Shown: positions 31,751 to 40,281, counted from the first letter of the stretch. The stretch: DNA of 42,621 bases from JBHELG01 sp046263195 (GCA_046263195.1 JBHELG010000100.1:1-42621), one strand, 5' to 3'. Numbers and translations: made by a program. Notes: generated by a model from the letters alone, not told the origin.

Positions 31751-32820
31751 TCGTCGCGACCGTCTTCGACCTGGCTGGTCCCGAGTGGATCGGTCTCGCT
31801 CTCAAGGTCGTGGCCATCCTCGGCTTCTTTCTCGTCGCCCCGTTGCTGGTGGGCTACATGGAGCACAAGGTCATGGCCCACCAGCAAGCCCGGCTCGGGC
31901 CGATGGAGGCGGGGGGCTTTCACGGCTGGGCGCAGCTCGTCGCGGACGGGGTGAAGTTCATACAGAAGGAGGACATCATCCCACGGGCCGCCGACCGCTG
32001 GGTGTTCTCGATCGCACCCGGCGTGGCGCTCGTCCCCGCCATTCTCGTCTTCCTCGTCATCCCGCTCGCACCGGGGGTGTGGGCCGAGGACCTCGACGTC
32101 GGCCTCTTCTACGTCCTCGGGATCTCCTCGATCAGCGTCATCGGCGTGCTCATGGGCGGCTGGGCATCAGCGAACAAGTTCTCCCTCATCGGAGGAGTGC
32201 GTGCCGCCGCTCAGCTCATCGCGTACGAGCTTCCGCTCGTCCTGGCTGCCGCCGCCGTCGTGCTGCACGCGGGAACGATGTCGCTCGTGGGGATCGTGGA
32301 AGCCCAGGCCAGCATCCAGATCCCCGGGACCGGGCTCGGTATTCCCTTCGCGTTGCCGCAGTTGGTCGGGTTCGGACTCTTCTTCGCGGCGGCGCTCGCC
32401 GAGCTCGCCCGACCGCCCTTCGACATGCCGATCGCCGATTCCGAGCTCGTGTTCGGCTATCTCACCGAGTACGGGGGCATCCGCTTCGCCATGTTCATGC
32501 TCACGGAGTACGCGGGGATGGTGTCGTTGTCCGCCATCATGGCCGTGCTGTACCTGGGGGGCTGGGAGATCTGGCCGGGCCTCGGCCTGCCGGGATGCAC
32601 GGGTTCCGGTGGAGACATGGTCTGCGGCGCTGCGGGGACCCTGCTCGGCTTCGCGATCATGATGGGCAAGATCTTTCTGCTCACGTTCGTGATGGTGTGG
32701 CTGCGGGCCACCTATCCGCGGCTGCGTGAGGACCAGTTGCAGCGCCTGTCCTGGCTCGTCCTCGTCCCTCTCAGCCTCGCGAACATCGCCGTCATCGCCG
32801 TCGCGAAGGTGGTTTTCTAA
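31747..32820 (+). CDS. nuoH: NADH-quinone oxidoreductase subunit H with altered acidic loop, operon 2
   Basis: A 357-residue membrane subunit with about eight helices. The loop following helix 5 reads ELARPPFDMPIADSELVFGY, so the conserved Glu pair of PEAE becomes Ile229 and Asp231, with Glu233 kept. This loop starts the acidic path that couples quinone chemistry to pumping. YMEHKVMAHQQARLGPMEAGG replaces the usual VERRxxGRxQxRxGPN segment. A small Cys-containing loop (GCTGSGGDMVCG) separates two late helices and may hold a disulfide on the outer face. nuoI2 starts directly after its TAA. Confidence 0.92.
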   Translation: MIVATVFDLAGPEWIGLALKVVAILGFFLVAPLLVGYMEHKVMAHQQARLGPMEAGGFHGWAQLVADGVKFIQKEDIIPRAADRWVFSIAPGVALVPAILVFLVIPLAPGVWAEDLDVGLFYVLGISSISVIGVLMGGWASANKFSLIGGVRAAAQLIAYELPLVLAAAAVVLHAGTMSLVGIVEAQASIQIPGTGLGIPFALPQLVGFGLFFAAALAELARPPFDMPIADSELVFGYLTEYGGIRFAMFMLTEYAGMVSLSAIMAVLYLGGWEIWPGLGLPGCTGSGGDMVCGAAGTLLGFAIMMGKIFLLTFVMVWLRATYPRLREDQLQRLSWLVLVPLSLANIAVIAVAKVVF

Positions 32821-33897
32821 ATGACCACGACCGCACCACATTCCGACGGCCTCCACAGCGGTCCCACCCGAGGCAAGGTCGGTCTGCCCGGCAAAGGCCT
32901 CATGAAGGGCCTGGGCGTGACGCTGAAGACCATGCTTCGCCCCGCCGTCACCCAGCAGTACCCGCACGTGAAGCCCGACCTACCTCCGCGGACCCGAGGG
33001 GTCATCGCGCTCATGGAGGAGAACTGCACGGTCTGCATGCTCTGCTCGCGCGAGTGTCCCGACTGGTGCATCTACATCGAGTCGCACAAGGAGACCACTC
33101 CCGCCACGAAGGAGGGTGGGCGCGCCCGCACCCGCAACGTCCTCGACCGCTTCGCCATCGACTTCGCGTTGTGCATGTACTGCGGGATCTGCATCGAGGT
33201 CTGCCCCTTCGACGCGCTGTTCTGGAGTCCCGAGTTCGAGTACTCGACCTACCGCATCGCCGAGCTCACCCACGAGCAGGACCGGCTACGGGCCTGGATG
33301 GATACCGTCCCGGCCCCTCCGCCGCTCGAGGAGGGAGCGGAGCCTCCCGCGGAGGTTCAGAGCGCCCTCGAGCAGGCCTCGAAGCGTCGCGCCCAGCTCG
33401 CGACAGCCGAATCGCAGGCCGTGCGTGAGACCCGGCCCGCTGCCGTCACTGCTCCGGCGCCTGGACCTCCGCAGCCGGCTGCTGCCGCGCCGGAGATCGA
33501 GGTCGAGGCCGGCGAGATCGATCAGGAGACCTTCGACCAGCTCATCGCCGAGGGCAAGAGCGAGCGGGTCGCGCGCGCCCGAGCCAAAGCGGCGTACGTG
33601 CGCAAGCGCAAGGCGGAGTTGCGCGAACAGATGAGTTCGCAGGTCGCCGCCCCGGTCGAAGCTCCGCCGGTCGCAGTGCCTCCCGCCGAGCCGCCACTGC
33701 AAGGGGTACCTGAGGAGACACCGCCACCGGTCGCAGCCGAGCCTGAGATCGAGTTCGAAGCGGGCGAGATCGACCAGGAGACGTATGACCAGCTCATCGT
33801 CGAGGGCAAGAGCGAGCGGGTCGCCAGGGCGAAGGCGAAGGCCGCATACGTGCGCAAGGCGCGGGCTGCAGCCCGTCGAGCCGGTGGTCAGGCATGA
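32821..33897 (+). CDS. nuoI: NADH-quinone oxidoreductase subunit I with duplicated tail module, operon 2
   Basis: A 358-residue protein. The ferredoxin domain (residues 60-135) carries two [4Fe-4S] sites: C69, C72, C75, C79 and C118, C121, C124, C128 (CTVCMLCSRECP, CMYCGICIEVCP). The normal domain ends near residue 165. The following tail has two copies of a 43-residue module (about 224-266 and 308-350), each beginning PEIE-E-EAGEIDQET and containing EGKSERVARA, then AKAAYVRK; Pro-rich linkers precede each. The modules are probably charged helices. Adjacent stop and start codons with nuoH2, and ATGA overlap with nuoJ2. Confidence 0.92.
   Translation: MTTTAPHSDGLHSGPTRGKVGLPGKGLMKGLGVTLKTMLRPAVTQQYPHVKPDLPPRTRGVIALMEENCTVCMLCSRECPDWCIYIESHKETTPATKEGGRARTRNVLDRFAIDFALCMYCGICIEVCPFDALFWSPEFEYSTYRIAELTHEQDRLRAWMDTVPAPPPLEEGAEPPAEVQSALEQASKRRAQLATAESQAVRETRPAAVTAPAPGPPQPAAAAPEIEVEAGEIDQETFDQLIAEGKSERVARARAKAAYVRKRKAELREQMSSQVAAPVEAPPVAVPPAEPPLQGVPEETPPPVAAEPEIEFEAGEIDQETYDQLIVEGKSERVARAKAKAAYVRKARAAARRAGGQA
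33490..33870 (+). repeat. Duplicated 43-residue coding module in nuoI2
   Basis: Coding copies at 33490-33618 and 33742-33870, 252 bases apart. The proteins share GEIDQET-DQLI-EGKSER and VARA-AKAAYVRK; differences include Phe/Tyr, Ala/Val and Arg/Lys, mostly conservative, which suggests the duplicates are maintained by selection. Confidence 0.85.
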
Positions 33898-34496
33898 CCG
33901 CACAGGAACTCGTTTTCGTCCTGCTCGCGGCTGCCTGTGGTCTGGCGGCGGTTGCGGTCGTCACCGCCCGCAACCTCGTCCACGCCGCCCTGTTCCTTGC
34001 GACGGCCCTCGGTGCGGTGGCCGGGGTGTTTCTCGTTCTCCAGGCCGAGTTCGTCGCAATGGTGCAGCTGCTCATCTACGTCGGTGCGATCGCGGTCCTG
34101 CTCATGTTCGGGCTCATGCTCACCCGGGCCCCGATCGGGCGGGAGGCGCTGGACAGTCAATCCCGAGGGCTGGCCCTGGCCGTGTCGACCGCGCTGTTCG
34201 CGGTATTCGGCGGGCTGATCTGGCAGGGCTACGCCAGCAACCCGCCTGTGCCCCTCGGCGCGGCCACCACATCCGACCTCGGGCTCGCGCTCTTCTCCCA
34301 CTGGGTGCTGCCATTCGAGCTCGCCTCCATGCTGCTGCTCGCGGCGCTCATCGGCGCAATCGCCCTATCCCGTCGCGAGGCCGGTGATGGCCCTCCTGAG
34401 ACGGGGAGAGAACAGCGCATCGCCGCAGCTGGAGGACCGGCCGGCGAGGAGGAGCACGAAGTCGTCCCGGCGACCGGCCCCGGAGGACGGAGGTGA
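33894..34496 (+). CDS. nuoJ: NADH-quinone oxidoreductase subunit J, operon 2
   Basis: A 200-residue membrane subunit with five helices. EFVAMVQLLIYVGAIAVLLMFG is the conserved third helix, where an alpha/pi bulge occurs in solved complexes. Unlike the operon 1 copy it lacks the Gly/Pro insertion between helices 4 and 5. A charged tail of about 40 residues (EEEHEVVPATGPGGRR) ends the protein. It is coupled to both neighbours by ATGA and GTGA overlaps. Confidence 0.92.
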   Translation: MTAQELVFVLLAAACGLAAVAVVTARNLVHAALFLATALGAVAGVFLVLQAEFVAMVQLLIYVGAIAVLLMFGLMLTRAPIGREALDSQSRGLALAVSTALFAVFGGLIWQGYASNPPVPLGAATTSDLGLALFSHWVLPFELASMLLLAALIGAIALSRREAGDGPPETGREQRIAAAGGPAGEEEHEVVPATGPGGRR

Positions 34497-34804
34497 CGCT
34501 CGTCGGTCCGCTCCTGCTGGGAGCTTTCATCTTCTCGGTCGGCGTCTACGGCGTCATCGCACGTCGCAACGCCGTGCTCGTGCTCATGTCCATCGAGCTC
34601 ATGCTCAACGCCGTCAACGTGAACCTCGTAGCGTTTCAAATGCGGCACTCGGACACTGACGCCTTCCTGAGCGGCTGGGTGTTCGCCCTGTTCGTGATCA
34701 CCGTCGCCGCCGCCGAGGAGGGGGTGGGGCTCGCCATCGTCTTGAACATGTTCCGTAACCGCGCGTCGGTCAACGTGGACGACGCGGACCTCATGCGCTG
34801 GTGA
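34493..34804 (+). CDS. nuoK: NADH-quinone oxidoreductase subunit K, operon 2
   Basis: A 103-residue, three-helix membrane subunit. The two membrane Glu residues are in LMSIELMLNAVNVNL and VAAAEEGVGLAIVL. The GTG start overlaps the nuoJ2 stop (GTGA) and has GGAGGACGGA just upstream. nuoL2 begins four bases after the stop. Confidence 0.94.
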   Translation: MTLVGPLLLGAFIFSVGVYGVIARRNAVLVLMSIELMLNAVNVNLVAFQMRHSDTDAFLSGWVFALFVITVAAAEEGVGLAIVLNMFRNRASVNVDDADLMRW

Positions 34805-34808
34805 CATC

Positions 34809-36992
34809 GTGAGCGTCCTGTTCGATTACGCCTGGCTCATCCCGGTCGTTCCGCTCGTGAGCGCGGCGGTGATCGCCGCCTTCGGAAAGCGGCTGCCACT
34901 GAAGGGTGCGGAGATCGGCATCGTGGCCCTGGCCGCCGTCTTGGCTTACTCGGCGGTGATTGCCTGGATGACCTTCGTCGAGGCCGTACCCGGCACCCTG
35001 CCGGTCGAGCGAGCCGTGACCTGGAGCCCGCTGGGAGACGGCGTGATCCTCGAGCTCGGGATGCTCATCGACGGGCTGACCGCGATGATGTTCCTGCTCG
35101 TGACGCTCGTCTCGCTCATGGTGCACATCTACTCACGTGAGTACATGGGGCACGAGCCGCGCTTCACATACTTCTACTCCATGCTCTCGCTGTTCACCTC
35201 GGCGATGCTCACCCTCGTCATCGCGAACAACACCGTGCAGGCTCTCGTGGGCTGGGAGCTCATCGGCGTCTGCTCGTACCTGCTCATCGGCTTCTACTGG
35301 GAGGAGAAGGCGAACCAGGACGCGGCGAACAAGGCATTCCTGACCACGAAGTTCGCGGACGTCGGCCTCATCGTCGGTGTCATCGTGCTCTTCAGCGGGG
35401 TCGACACCTTCAACATCGTCGAGACGGTCCGCCTCGCAGCCGATGGCGAGGTGGCCCAGCCCACGCTCGTGCTGGCCAGCCTCTTCCTCTTCCTGGGAGC
35501 CATGGGCAAATCAGGTCAGTTTCCGCTCCATGTCTGGCTGCCTGATGCCATGGCTGGTCCCACACCGGTCTCGGCACTCATCCATGCGGCCACCATGGTG
35601 ACCGCCGGGGTGTTCCTCGTCGCCCGCCTCTATCCGGTGTTCGCGCAATCCCTGGCGGTCATGACGGTCATCGCCGTCGTCGGCGCCGTCACCTTGTTCC
35701 TCGCGGGGCTCGTCGCGATGGTGCAGGACGACATCAAGCGGGTGCTCGCCTATTCCACCGTGGCCCAGCTCGGCTACATGATGGCTGCACTCGGGGTCGG
35801 TGGCTACACGGCGGGGATCTTCCACCTCTTCACCCACGGCTTCTTCAAGGCGCTGCTCTTCCTCGGCGCGGGATCCCTCATCCACGCTGTTCACAGCAAC
35901 AACATGAGTGACATGGGGGGCATGCGGAAGCACATGCCGACAACGTTCGCGACTTTCATCGTCGGTTCCGTCGCCCTCGCCGGCCTGCCTCTCACAGCCG
36001 GATACTTCTCGAAGGACGAGATCCTCCTGGCCGCCCTCTCCTGGGGCGGTGAGGTCAGCCCGGTGGGCACAGGCGTGTTCACCTTGGCGCTCTTCGCCTC
36101 GGGCATAACCGCCTTCTACATGGCCAGAGCCTGCTTCCTCATCTTCTGGGGGACGAACCGCAGTCACGTGACTCCGCACGAGTCCGGGCGGTGGATAACC
36201 GTTCCGCTCGTCGTCCTCGCCCTCCTGTCGCTCACGGCAGGGTGGATCGGCTCGCCCCTGGTAGGGGAGAAGGGCTTCGAGAGCTGGACCGCAAGCCCGG
36301 TGCTCGAGGAAGCCACATACCCCTTCGTCAGCGAGGAGGAGCCATCCGCAGGGGGGATCGTCGGAGGCGCCGAGCAGGCCGGACCGCAGGCCGAGCCGCA
36401 CGATGTCGCCCCGGAGGGGCGCGTCAGGGGGGACACCTCCGCACCCCCGGGGCACGTCGAGGTCGCCGAGGAGACGGACGCCGAGCATGCGGCGGGGCGC
36501 ATTCTCCACGGTCCTCCACAGTTCACGCGCACCACCCTCTACGTCGGACTCGCGGCGCTCGCTTTGTTCCTTGTCGCCGTGTCGATGGCCTGGCGCCTGT
36601 ACGGACGAGGCCTGCCCGACCTCGACCCGACCTACCGCATGGGTTGGCTCACGACCGCTCTCTTGCACAAGTACTGGCTCGACGACCTCGGCTACCGGGG
36701 AATCGTCGTGCCCGTCCGGGACGTGCTGAGCCGGGCCGCGAACTGGTCGAACGATTTCATCCTCGACGGCATCGTGCGCGGCACGGGCAGCTTCGTGCGA
36801 CGACTCGCCGTCGTCACCTACGACACCGTCGACCAGAAGCTCATCGACGGGGCAGTGGACGGCAGCGCCTTCAGCGCTGCCTGGTGGAGCGACAGGCTGA
36901 AGCGCATCCAATCGGGCAATGTGCAGCGATATGCGGGGGCGATGCTGGCCGGGGTCGTCGTGCTCGTCCTCGTCGTGTCGGCAGCCGCATAA
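34809..36992 (+). CDS. nuoL: NADH-quinone oxidoreductase subunit L with acidic linker, operon 2
   Basis: A 727-residue antiporter-like pump subunit. Present are Glu in VGWELIGVCSYLLIGF, Lys in MGKSGQFPLHVWLPDAM, SALIHAATMVTAGV, and Lys in GYFSKDEIL. A hydrophilic stretch of about 75 residues (roughly 500-575), rich in Glu, Gly, Ala and Pro, is inserted before the late helices; it covers GRVRGDTSAPPGHVE, encoded by a degenerate copy of the palindrome found in nuoC2. NuoL proteins are usually 610-660 residues. GTG start. Confidence 0.93.
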   Translation: MSVLFDYAWLIPVVPLVSAAVIAAFGKRLPLKGAEIGIVALAAVLAYSAVIAWMTFVEAVPGTLPVERAVTWSPLGDGVILELGMLIDGLTAMMFLLVTLVSLMVHIYSREYMGHEPRFTYFYSMLSLFTSAMLTLVIANNTVQALVGWELIGVCSYLLIGFYWEEKANQDAANKAFLTTKFADVGLIVGVIVLFSGVDTFNIVETVRLAADGEVAQPTLVLASLFLFLGAMGKSGQFPLHVWLPDAMAGPTPVSALIHAATMVTAGVFLVARLYPVFAQSLAVMTVIAVVGAVTLFLAGLVAMVQDDIKRVLAYSTVAQLGYMMAALGVGGYTAGIFHLFTHGFFKALLFLGAGSLIHAVHSNNMSDMGGMRKHMPTTFATFIVGSVALAGLPLTAGYFSKDEILLAALSWGGEVSPVGTGVFTLALFASGITAFYMARACFLIFWGTNRSHVTPHESGRWITVPLVVLALLSLTAGWIGSPLVGEKGFESWTASPVLEEATYPFVSEEEPSAGGIVGGAEQAGPQAEPHDVAPEGRVRGDTSAPPGHVEVAEETDAEHAAGRILHGPPQFTRTTLYVGLAALALFLVAVSMAWRLYGRGLPDLDPTYRMGWLTTALLHKYWLDDLGYRGIVVPVRDVLSRAANWSNDFILDGIVRGTGSFVRRLAVVTYDTVDQKLIDGAVDGSAFSAAWWSDRLKRIQSGNVQRYAGAMLAGVVVLVLVVSAAA
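36428..36447 (-). repeat. Degenerate inverted copy of the nuoC2 palindrome, within nuoL2
   Basis: GGGGGACACCTCCGCACCCC on the plus strand matches the reverse complement of the nuoC2 repeat core at 19 of 20 bases. It lies in the coding sequence of the acidic linker. Confidence 0.55.
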
Positions 36993-37064
36993 CCGCTGCG
37001 GTAGCGCCCTTCCGGGGACGGCCGCAGGCGGGCAGGTCAGAAAACGGGATCGGAGACAGCAGAG

Positions 37065-38606
37065 ATGAGTTGGAACGACCTGGCGCTCACCCTCGCGCTC
37101 GCCATCCCGCTGCTCGGCGCGGGCGTGATCGTGCTCCTGCCCAACCGAGCTGACAGCACCATCCGTCAAGCCGCGGTCGCCGTGACCGGGCTCGCCTTCG
37201 CCGTGGTCGTGGCCATTACCGTCGGTTTCGACTTCTCACGTGCCGGTGAGCTCCAGTTCGAAGTGGACCTGCCCTGGATCACGTCGATCCGCACGCGTTA
37301 CCACCTCGGCATCGACGGCGTGTCGCTGCCCCTGTTCTTCCTCACCTACCTGCTCACGTTTCTGTCGGCCATCTACACCCTGCGACACCTACCCGAACCC
37401 GGGCGACCAAAGGGCTTTCTCGCCCTCATGCTCCTGCTGCAGACCGGCATGGCAGGTACGTTCGTCGCGTTCGACCTCATCCTCTTTTTCGTCTTCTGGG
37501 AGCTCGTCCTCGTTCCGATGTTCTTCATGATCGGGATCTGGGGGGGTCCGCGGCGCGAATACGCGAGCGTCAAGTTCTTCCTCTACACGCTGTTCGGCTC
37601 GGTGTTCATGCTCGTCGCTTTCCTGGCCCTGTTCTTCGCGGCGAGCGCAGCCGGGATCGGCCGTCCCTGGGACATCGTCGAGTTGTCCTCGGGCGCGGGT
37701 CTCGGCGCCAGCTCGAGCTTTCAGACGATCACGTTCCTCGGGATGTTCCTCGGGTTCGCGATCAAGGTTCCGATGTGGCCGTTCCACACCTGGCTGCCCG
37801 ACGCCCACACCGAGGCCCCCACCGTGGGATCCGTGCTTCTCGCCGGCATCCTGCTGAAGATGGGCACCTACGGCTTCGTCAGAATCGCCCTACCCATCCT
37901 GCCTGAGGGTGCGCGCTTCTTCGCCCCGATCATCGGGGTCCTCGCGGTGATCGCCATCGTCTACGGAGCTCTCTGCTGCCTGGCCCAGTCCGACGTGAAG
38001 CGTCTCATCGCCTTCTCGTCCGTCGGTCACATGGGATTCGTCATGCTGGGGATCGCCTCCCTCACCGGACGAGGCATACAGGCGGCCCTCTACGGCAACA
38101 TCGCTCACGGCGTCATCACCGGACTGCTGTTCTTCCTCGCGGGATCGTTGCACGAGCGCTATCACACCCGGGAAATGGCGGAGATCGGCGGCGGCCTGCT
38201 CGTGAAGATGCCACGCTACGGGGCGCTGCTCATCTTCACCGCCATCGCCTCCTTGGGCCTGCCGGGCTTGGCCGGCTTCTGGGGCGAGTTCGCAGCCATG
38301 TGGGCGGCGATAGAGCCGGCGTCCACGCTCGCGCCGCTACACGGGCTCTACCTTGGCTTCGTCATCGTGGCCGCCATTGGAACCGTGCTGACGGCGGGCT
38401 ACTTCCTGTGGATGATCCAGCGTGTCAGCCTCGGGCAGCCGCCTCCACGTTGGGCGGATGCGCAACTCGCCGACGTGGCCGTCGTCGAGTGGGCGGCCTG
38501 GACGCCTCTCGCGGTCGCGATCCTCGTCCTGGGTGTCGCCCCCGTCATCGTCTTCGGGGTGCAAGACCAGGCGGTTGCGCGCCTCACGCAGCTCATCGGC
38601 GGATGA
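37065..38606 (+). CDS. nuoM: NADH-quinone oxidoreductase subunit M
   Basis: A 513-residue antiporter-like pump subunit, the only NuoM in the window. The TM5 Glu is in VFWELVLVPMFFMIG, the TM7 Lys in FAIKVPMWPFHTWLPDAHTE, and the TM12 Glu in GFWGEFAAMW. NIAHGVITGLLFFLAGSLHER is typical. ATG start, 72 bases after nuoL2, the first sizeable gap in the membrane-arm part of the operon. If complex I-1 has a NuoM, it must come from here or from elsewhere in the genome. Confidence 0.95.
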   Translation: MSWNDLALTLALAIPLLGAGVIVLLPNRADSTIRQAAVAVTGLAFAVVVAITVGFDFSRAGELQFEVDLPWITSIRTRYHLGIDGVSLPLFFLTYLLTFLSAIYTLRHLPEPGRPKGFLALMLLLQTGMAGTFVAFDLILFFVFWELVLVPMFFMIGIWGGPRREYASVKFFLYTLFGSVFMLVAFLALFFAASAAGIGRPWDIVELSSGAGLGASSSFQTITFLGMFLGFAIKVPMWPFHTWLPDAHTEAPTVGSVLLAGILLKMGTYGFVRIALPILPEGARFFAPIIGVLAVIAIVYGALCCLAQSDVKRLIAFSSVGHMGFVMLGIASLTGRGIQAALYGNIAHGVITGLLFFLAGSLHERYHTREMAEIGGGLLVKMPRYGALLIFTAIASLGLPGLAGFWGEFAAMWAAIEPASTLAPLHGLYLGFVIVAAIGTVLTAGYFLWMIQRVSLGQPPPRWADAQLADVAVVEWAAWTPLAVAILVLGVAPVIVFGVQDQAVARLTQLIGG

Positions 38607-38612
38607 GCACGA

Positions 38613-38770
38613 CGGGACCTGTCCCGCCAGCGGTCTTGGCAGGCCCAAGACCGTTACTACGACTTCTCCCCCAAAATCCGCCCTCCGTCGCGCTCTTGCA
38701 TCTCACCACCCTGCGTGCCTGCGACCCTTCCCGGGCGAGGCCAAGATCGCTTTCCCACCCCAGGACCATG
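38613..38770. repeat. Repeat island between nuoM and nuoN2 (GCGGTCTTGG family)
   Basis: CGGGAC / GTCCCG (38613-38626) is followed by GCGGTCTTGG (38630-38639) and CCAAGACCG (38645-38653). TGTCCCGCC before the palindrome matches the 50-base repeats at 4541. Near 38745 a second degenerate half copy reads GCCAAGATCGCTTTCCCACC, close to GCCAAGACCGCTCTCCCACC there. It fills the 166-base gap up to the nuoN2 ribosome binding site. Confidence 0.8.
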
Positions 38771-38772
38771 CT

Positions 38773-40281
38773 GTGAACATCGACTACCTCGCCATCGGTT
38801 CCGAGCTTGTCCTCACGCTGACGGCGCTTCTCGTCCTCGTCGTCGATCTTTTCCTCCGCCCGGAAGCGAAGCGGCTCCTCAACCCCCTCGCCGGTCTCGG
38901 CACGGTGATGGCCATCGTCGTCGCCGCCATCGCCTACGGCGACGACCGGGCGGTCTTCGACGGCATGTTCGTCGCGAGTGACTTCGCGCTCGTCTTCAAA
39001 CTCCTGTTCCTCGGCACGCTTCTCGCCATCCTCGTCCTGAGCTACCACTACTTCGCGGAGGGCCAGTACTTCCAAGGCGAGTACTACGTGCTGCTGCTGA
39101 CGTCATTTCTCGGGATGCTCTTCCTGGCCTCGGCCCGCGATCTGCTGCTGCTGTTCCTCGCGCTCGAGACGGTCTCTGTGCCCGGGTTCGTCATGGCGGG
39201 GCTGCGCAAGCGCGACCTCTATTCCTCCGAAGCCGCCCTCAAGTTCTTCCTCATCGGGGTGCTCGCGGTCGCGGTCATGCTCTTCGGGCTGTCGTTCGTG
39301 TACGGGGAGGCCGGTACGACCGCCCTCGAAGGGGTGGCGGACACCCTCCGGGGCGACGCCCGCCCGGACCCGATCCTGCTCGGCAGTCTCCTCATGGTCA
39401 TCGTCGGCTTCGGATTCAAGGTCTCCGCGGTCCCCTTCCACTTCTGGGCGCCCGACACGTACTCGGGGTCGCCGCTGCCGGTGACTGCGATGCTCGCGGT
39501 CGCCTCGAAGGCCGCCGGCTTCGCGGGCCTTCTCGCGATCTGCTTCATCGCCTTCGAGCCGTACGCGAGCGCGTGGGCACCGACCATGGGCGTGCTGTCG
39601 GTCGTCACGATGACGATCGGCAACCTCATCGCGCTGCAGCAGCGCGACATCGTGCGGCTGCTGGCCTACTCATCGGTCGCCCAGGCGGGCTACATGCTCC
39701 TGCCTTTCGGACTCGCCCAGGCGGGGGGCGGCTTCGTGAACCAGCTTGCAGTCCAGGCCGTCGTCTTCTACCTCGTCGCCTACGCGATCATGAACGTGGG
39801 CGCCTTCGCGGTCGTCATCGCCGTGCACCGCAGGACCGGCCGACGTGCGATCGCCGATTACGCCGGGCTCGGGTACAGCTCGCCGCTGCTCGCGATCGGC
39901 ATGACCGTGTTCCTGCTCAGCCTGGGAGGGGCGCCCCTGACCGTGGGACTGTGGGCCAAGTTCGTCGTGTTCCAGGCAGCCGCTGCTGCAGGACAGTACG
40001 TGCTCGCGGCCTTCCTCGTGCTGAACACCATCCTGGCCATGTTCTACTACCTCGCCGTCGTTCGCACGATGTGGTATGGCGAGCCCGACCGCCCCGGACC
40101 TCGCCTGCGCCCGGGACTCGCCCTCAAGGCCACGGTCGTCGCGTTGACGGTCGCGACCATCGGACTCGGGGCGTACCCTGCCTACCAGAACCTCGATCTC
40201 GGCGCCGACGTGGCGGCGAGCCCGCCTGCTGAGGACGTGCAGGCGGGGCCCGGACAGCTTGGGCTCGGCCGGGAACGTTGA
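38773..40281 (+). CDS. nuoN: NADH-quinone oxidoreductase subunit N, operon 2
   Basis: A 502-residue antiporter-like subunit. Glu in FLALETVSVPGFVMAGL, Lys in FGFKVSAVPFHFWAPDTY, the TM8 Lys in AVASKAAGFAGLL and Lys in LWAKFVVFQ are all in place. The GTG at 38773 is chosen because AGGA lies seven bases upstream and the reading then starts VNIDYLAIGSEL; the open frame further upstream crosses the repeat island and the end of nuoM. Last gene of nuo operon 2. Confidence 0.93.
   Translation: MNIDYLAIGSELVLTLTALLVLVVDLFLRPEAKRLLNPLAGLGTVMAIVVAAIAYGDDRAVFDGMFVASDFALVFKLLFLGTLLAILVLSYHYFAEGQYFQGEYYVLLLTSFLGMLFLASARDLLLLFLALETVSVPGFVMAGLRKRDLYSSEAALKFFLIGVLAVAVMLFGLSFVYGEAGTTALEGVADTLRGDARPDPILLGSLLMVIVGFGFKVSAVPFHFWAPDTYSGSPLPVTAMLAVASKAAGFAGLLAICFIAFEPYASAWAPTMGVLSVVTMTIGNLIALQQRDIVRLLAYSSVAQAGYMLLPFGLAQAGGGFVNQLAVQAVVFYLVAYAIMNVGAFAVVIAVHRRTGRRAIADYAGLGYSSPLLAIGMTVFLLSLGGAPLTVGLWAKFVVFQAAAAAGQYVLAAFLVLNTILAMFYYLAVVRTMWYGEPDRPGPRLRPGLALKATVVALTVATIGLGAYPAYQNLDLGADVAASPPAEDVQAGPGQLGLGRER

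Noticed and set aside
35511..37169. A 552-codon open frame on the minus strand
   Set aside because: Antisense to nuoL2, with a biased composition and no recognisable domain.
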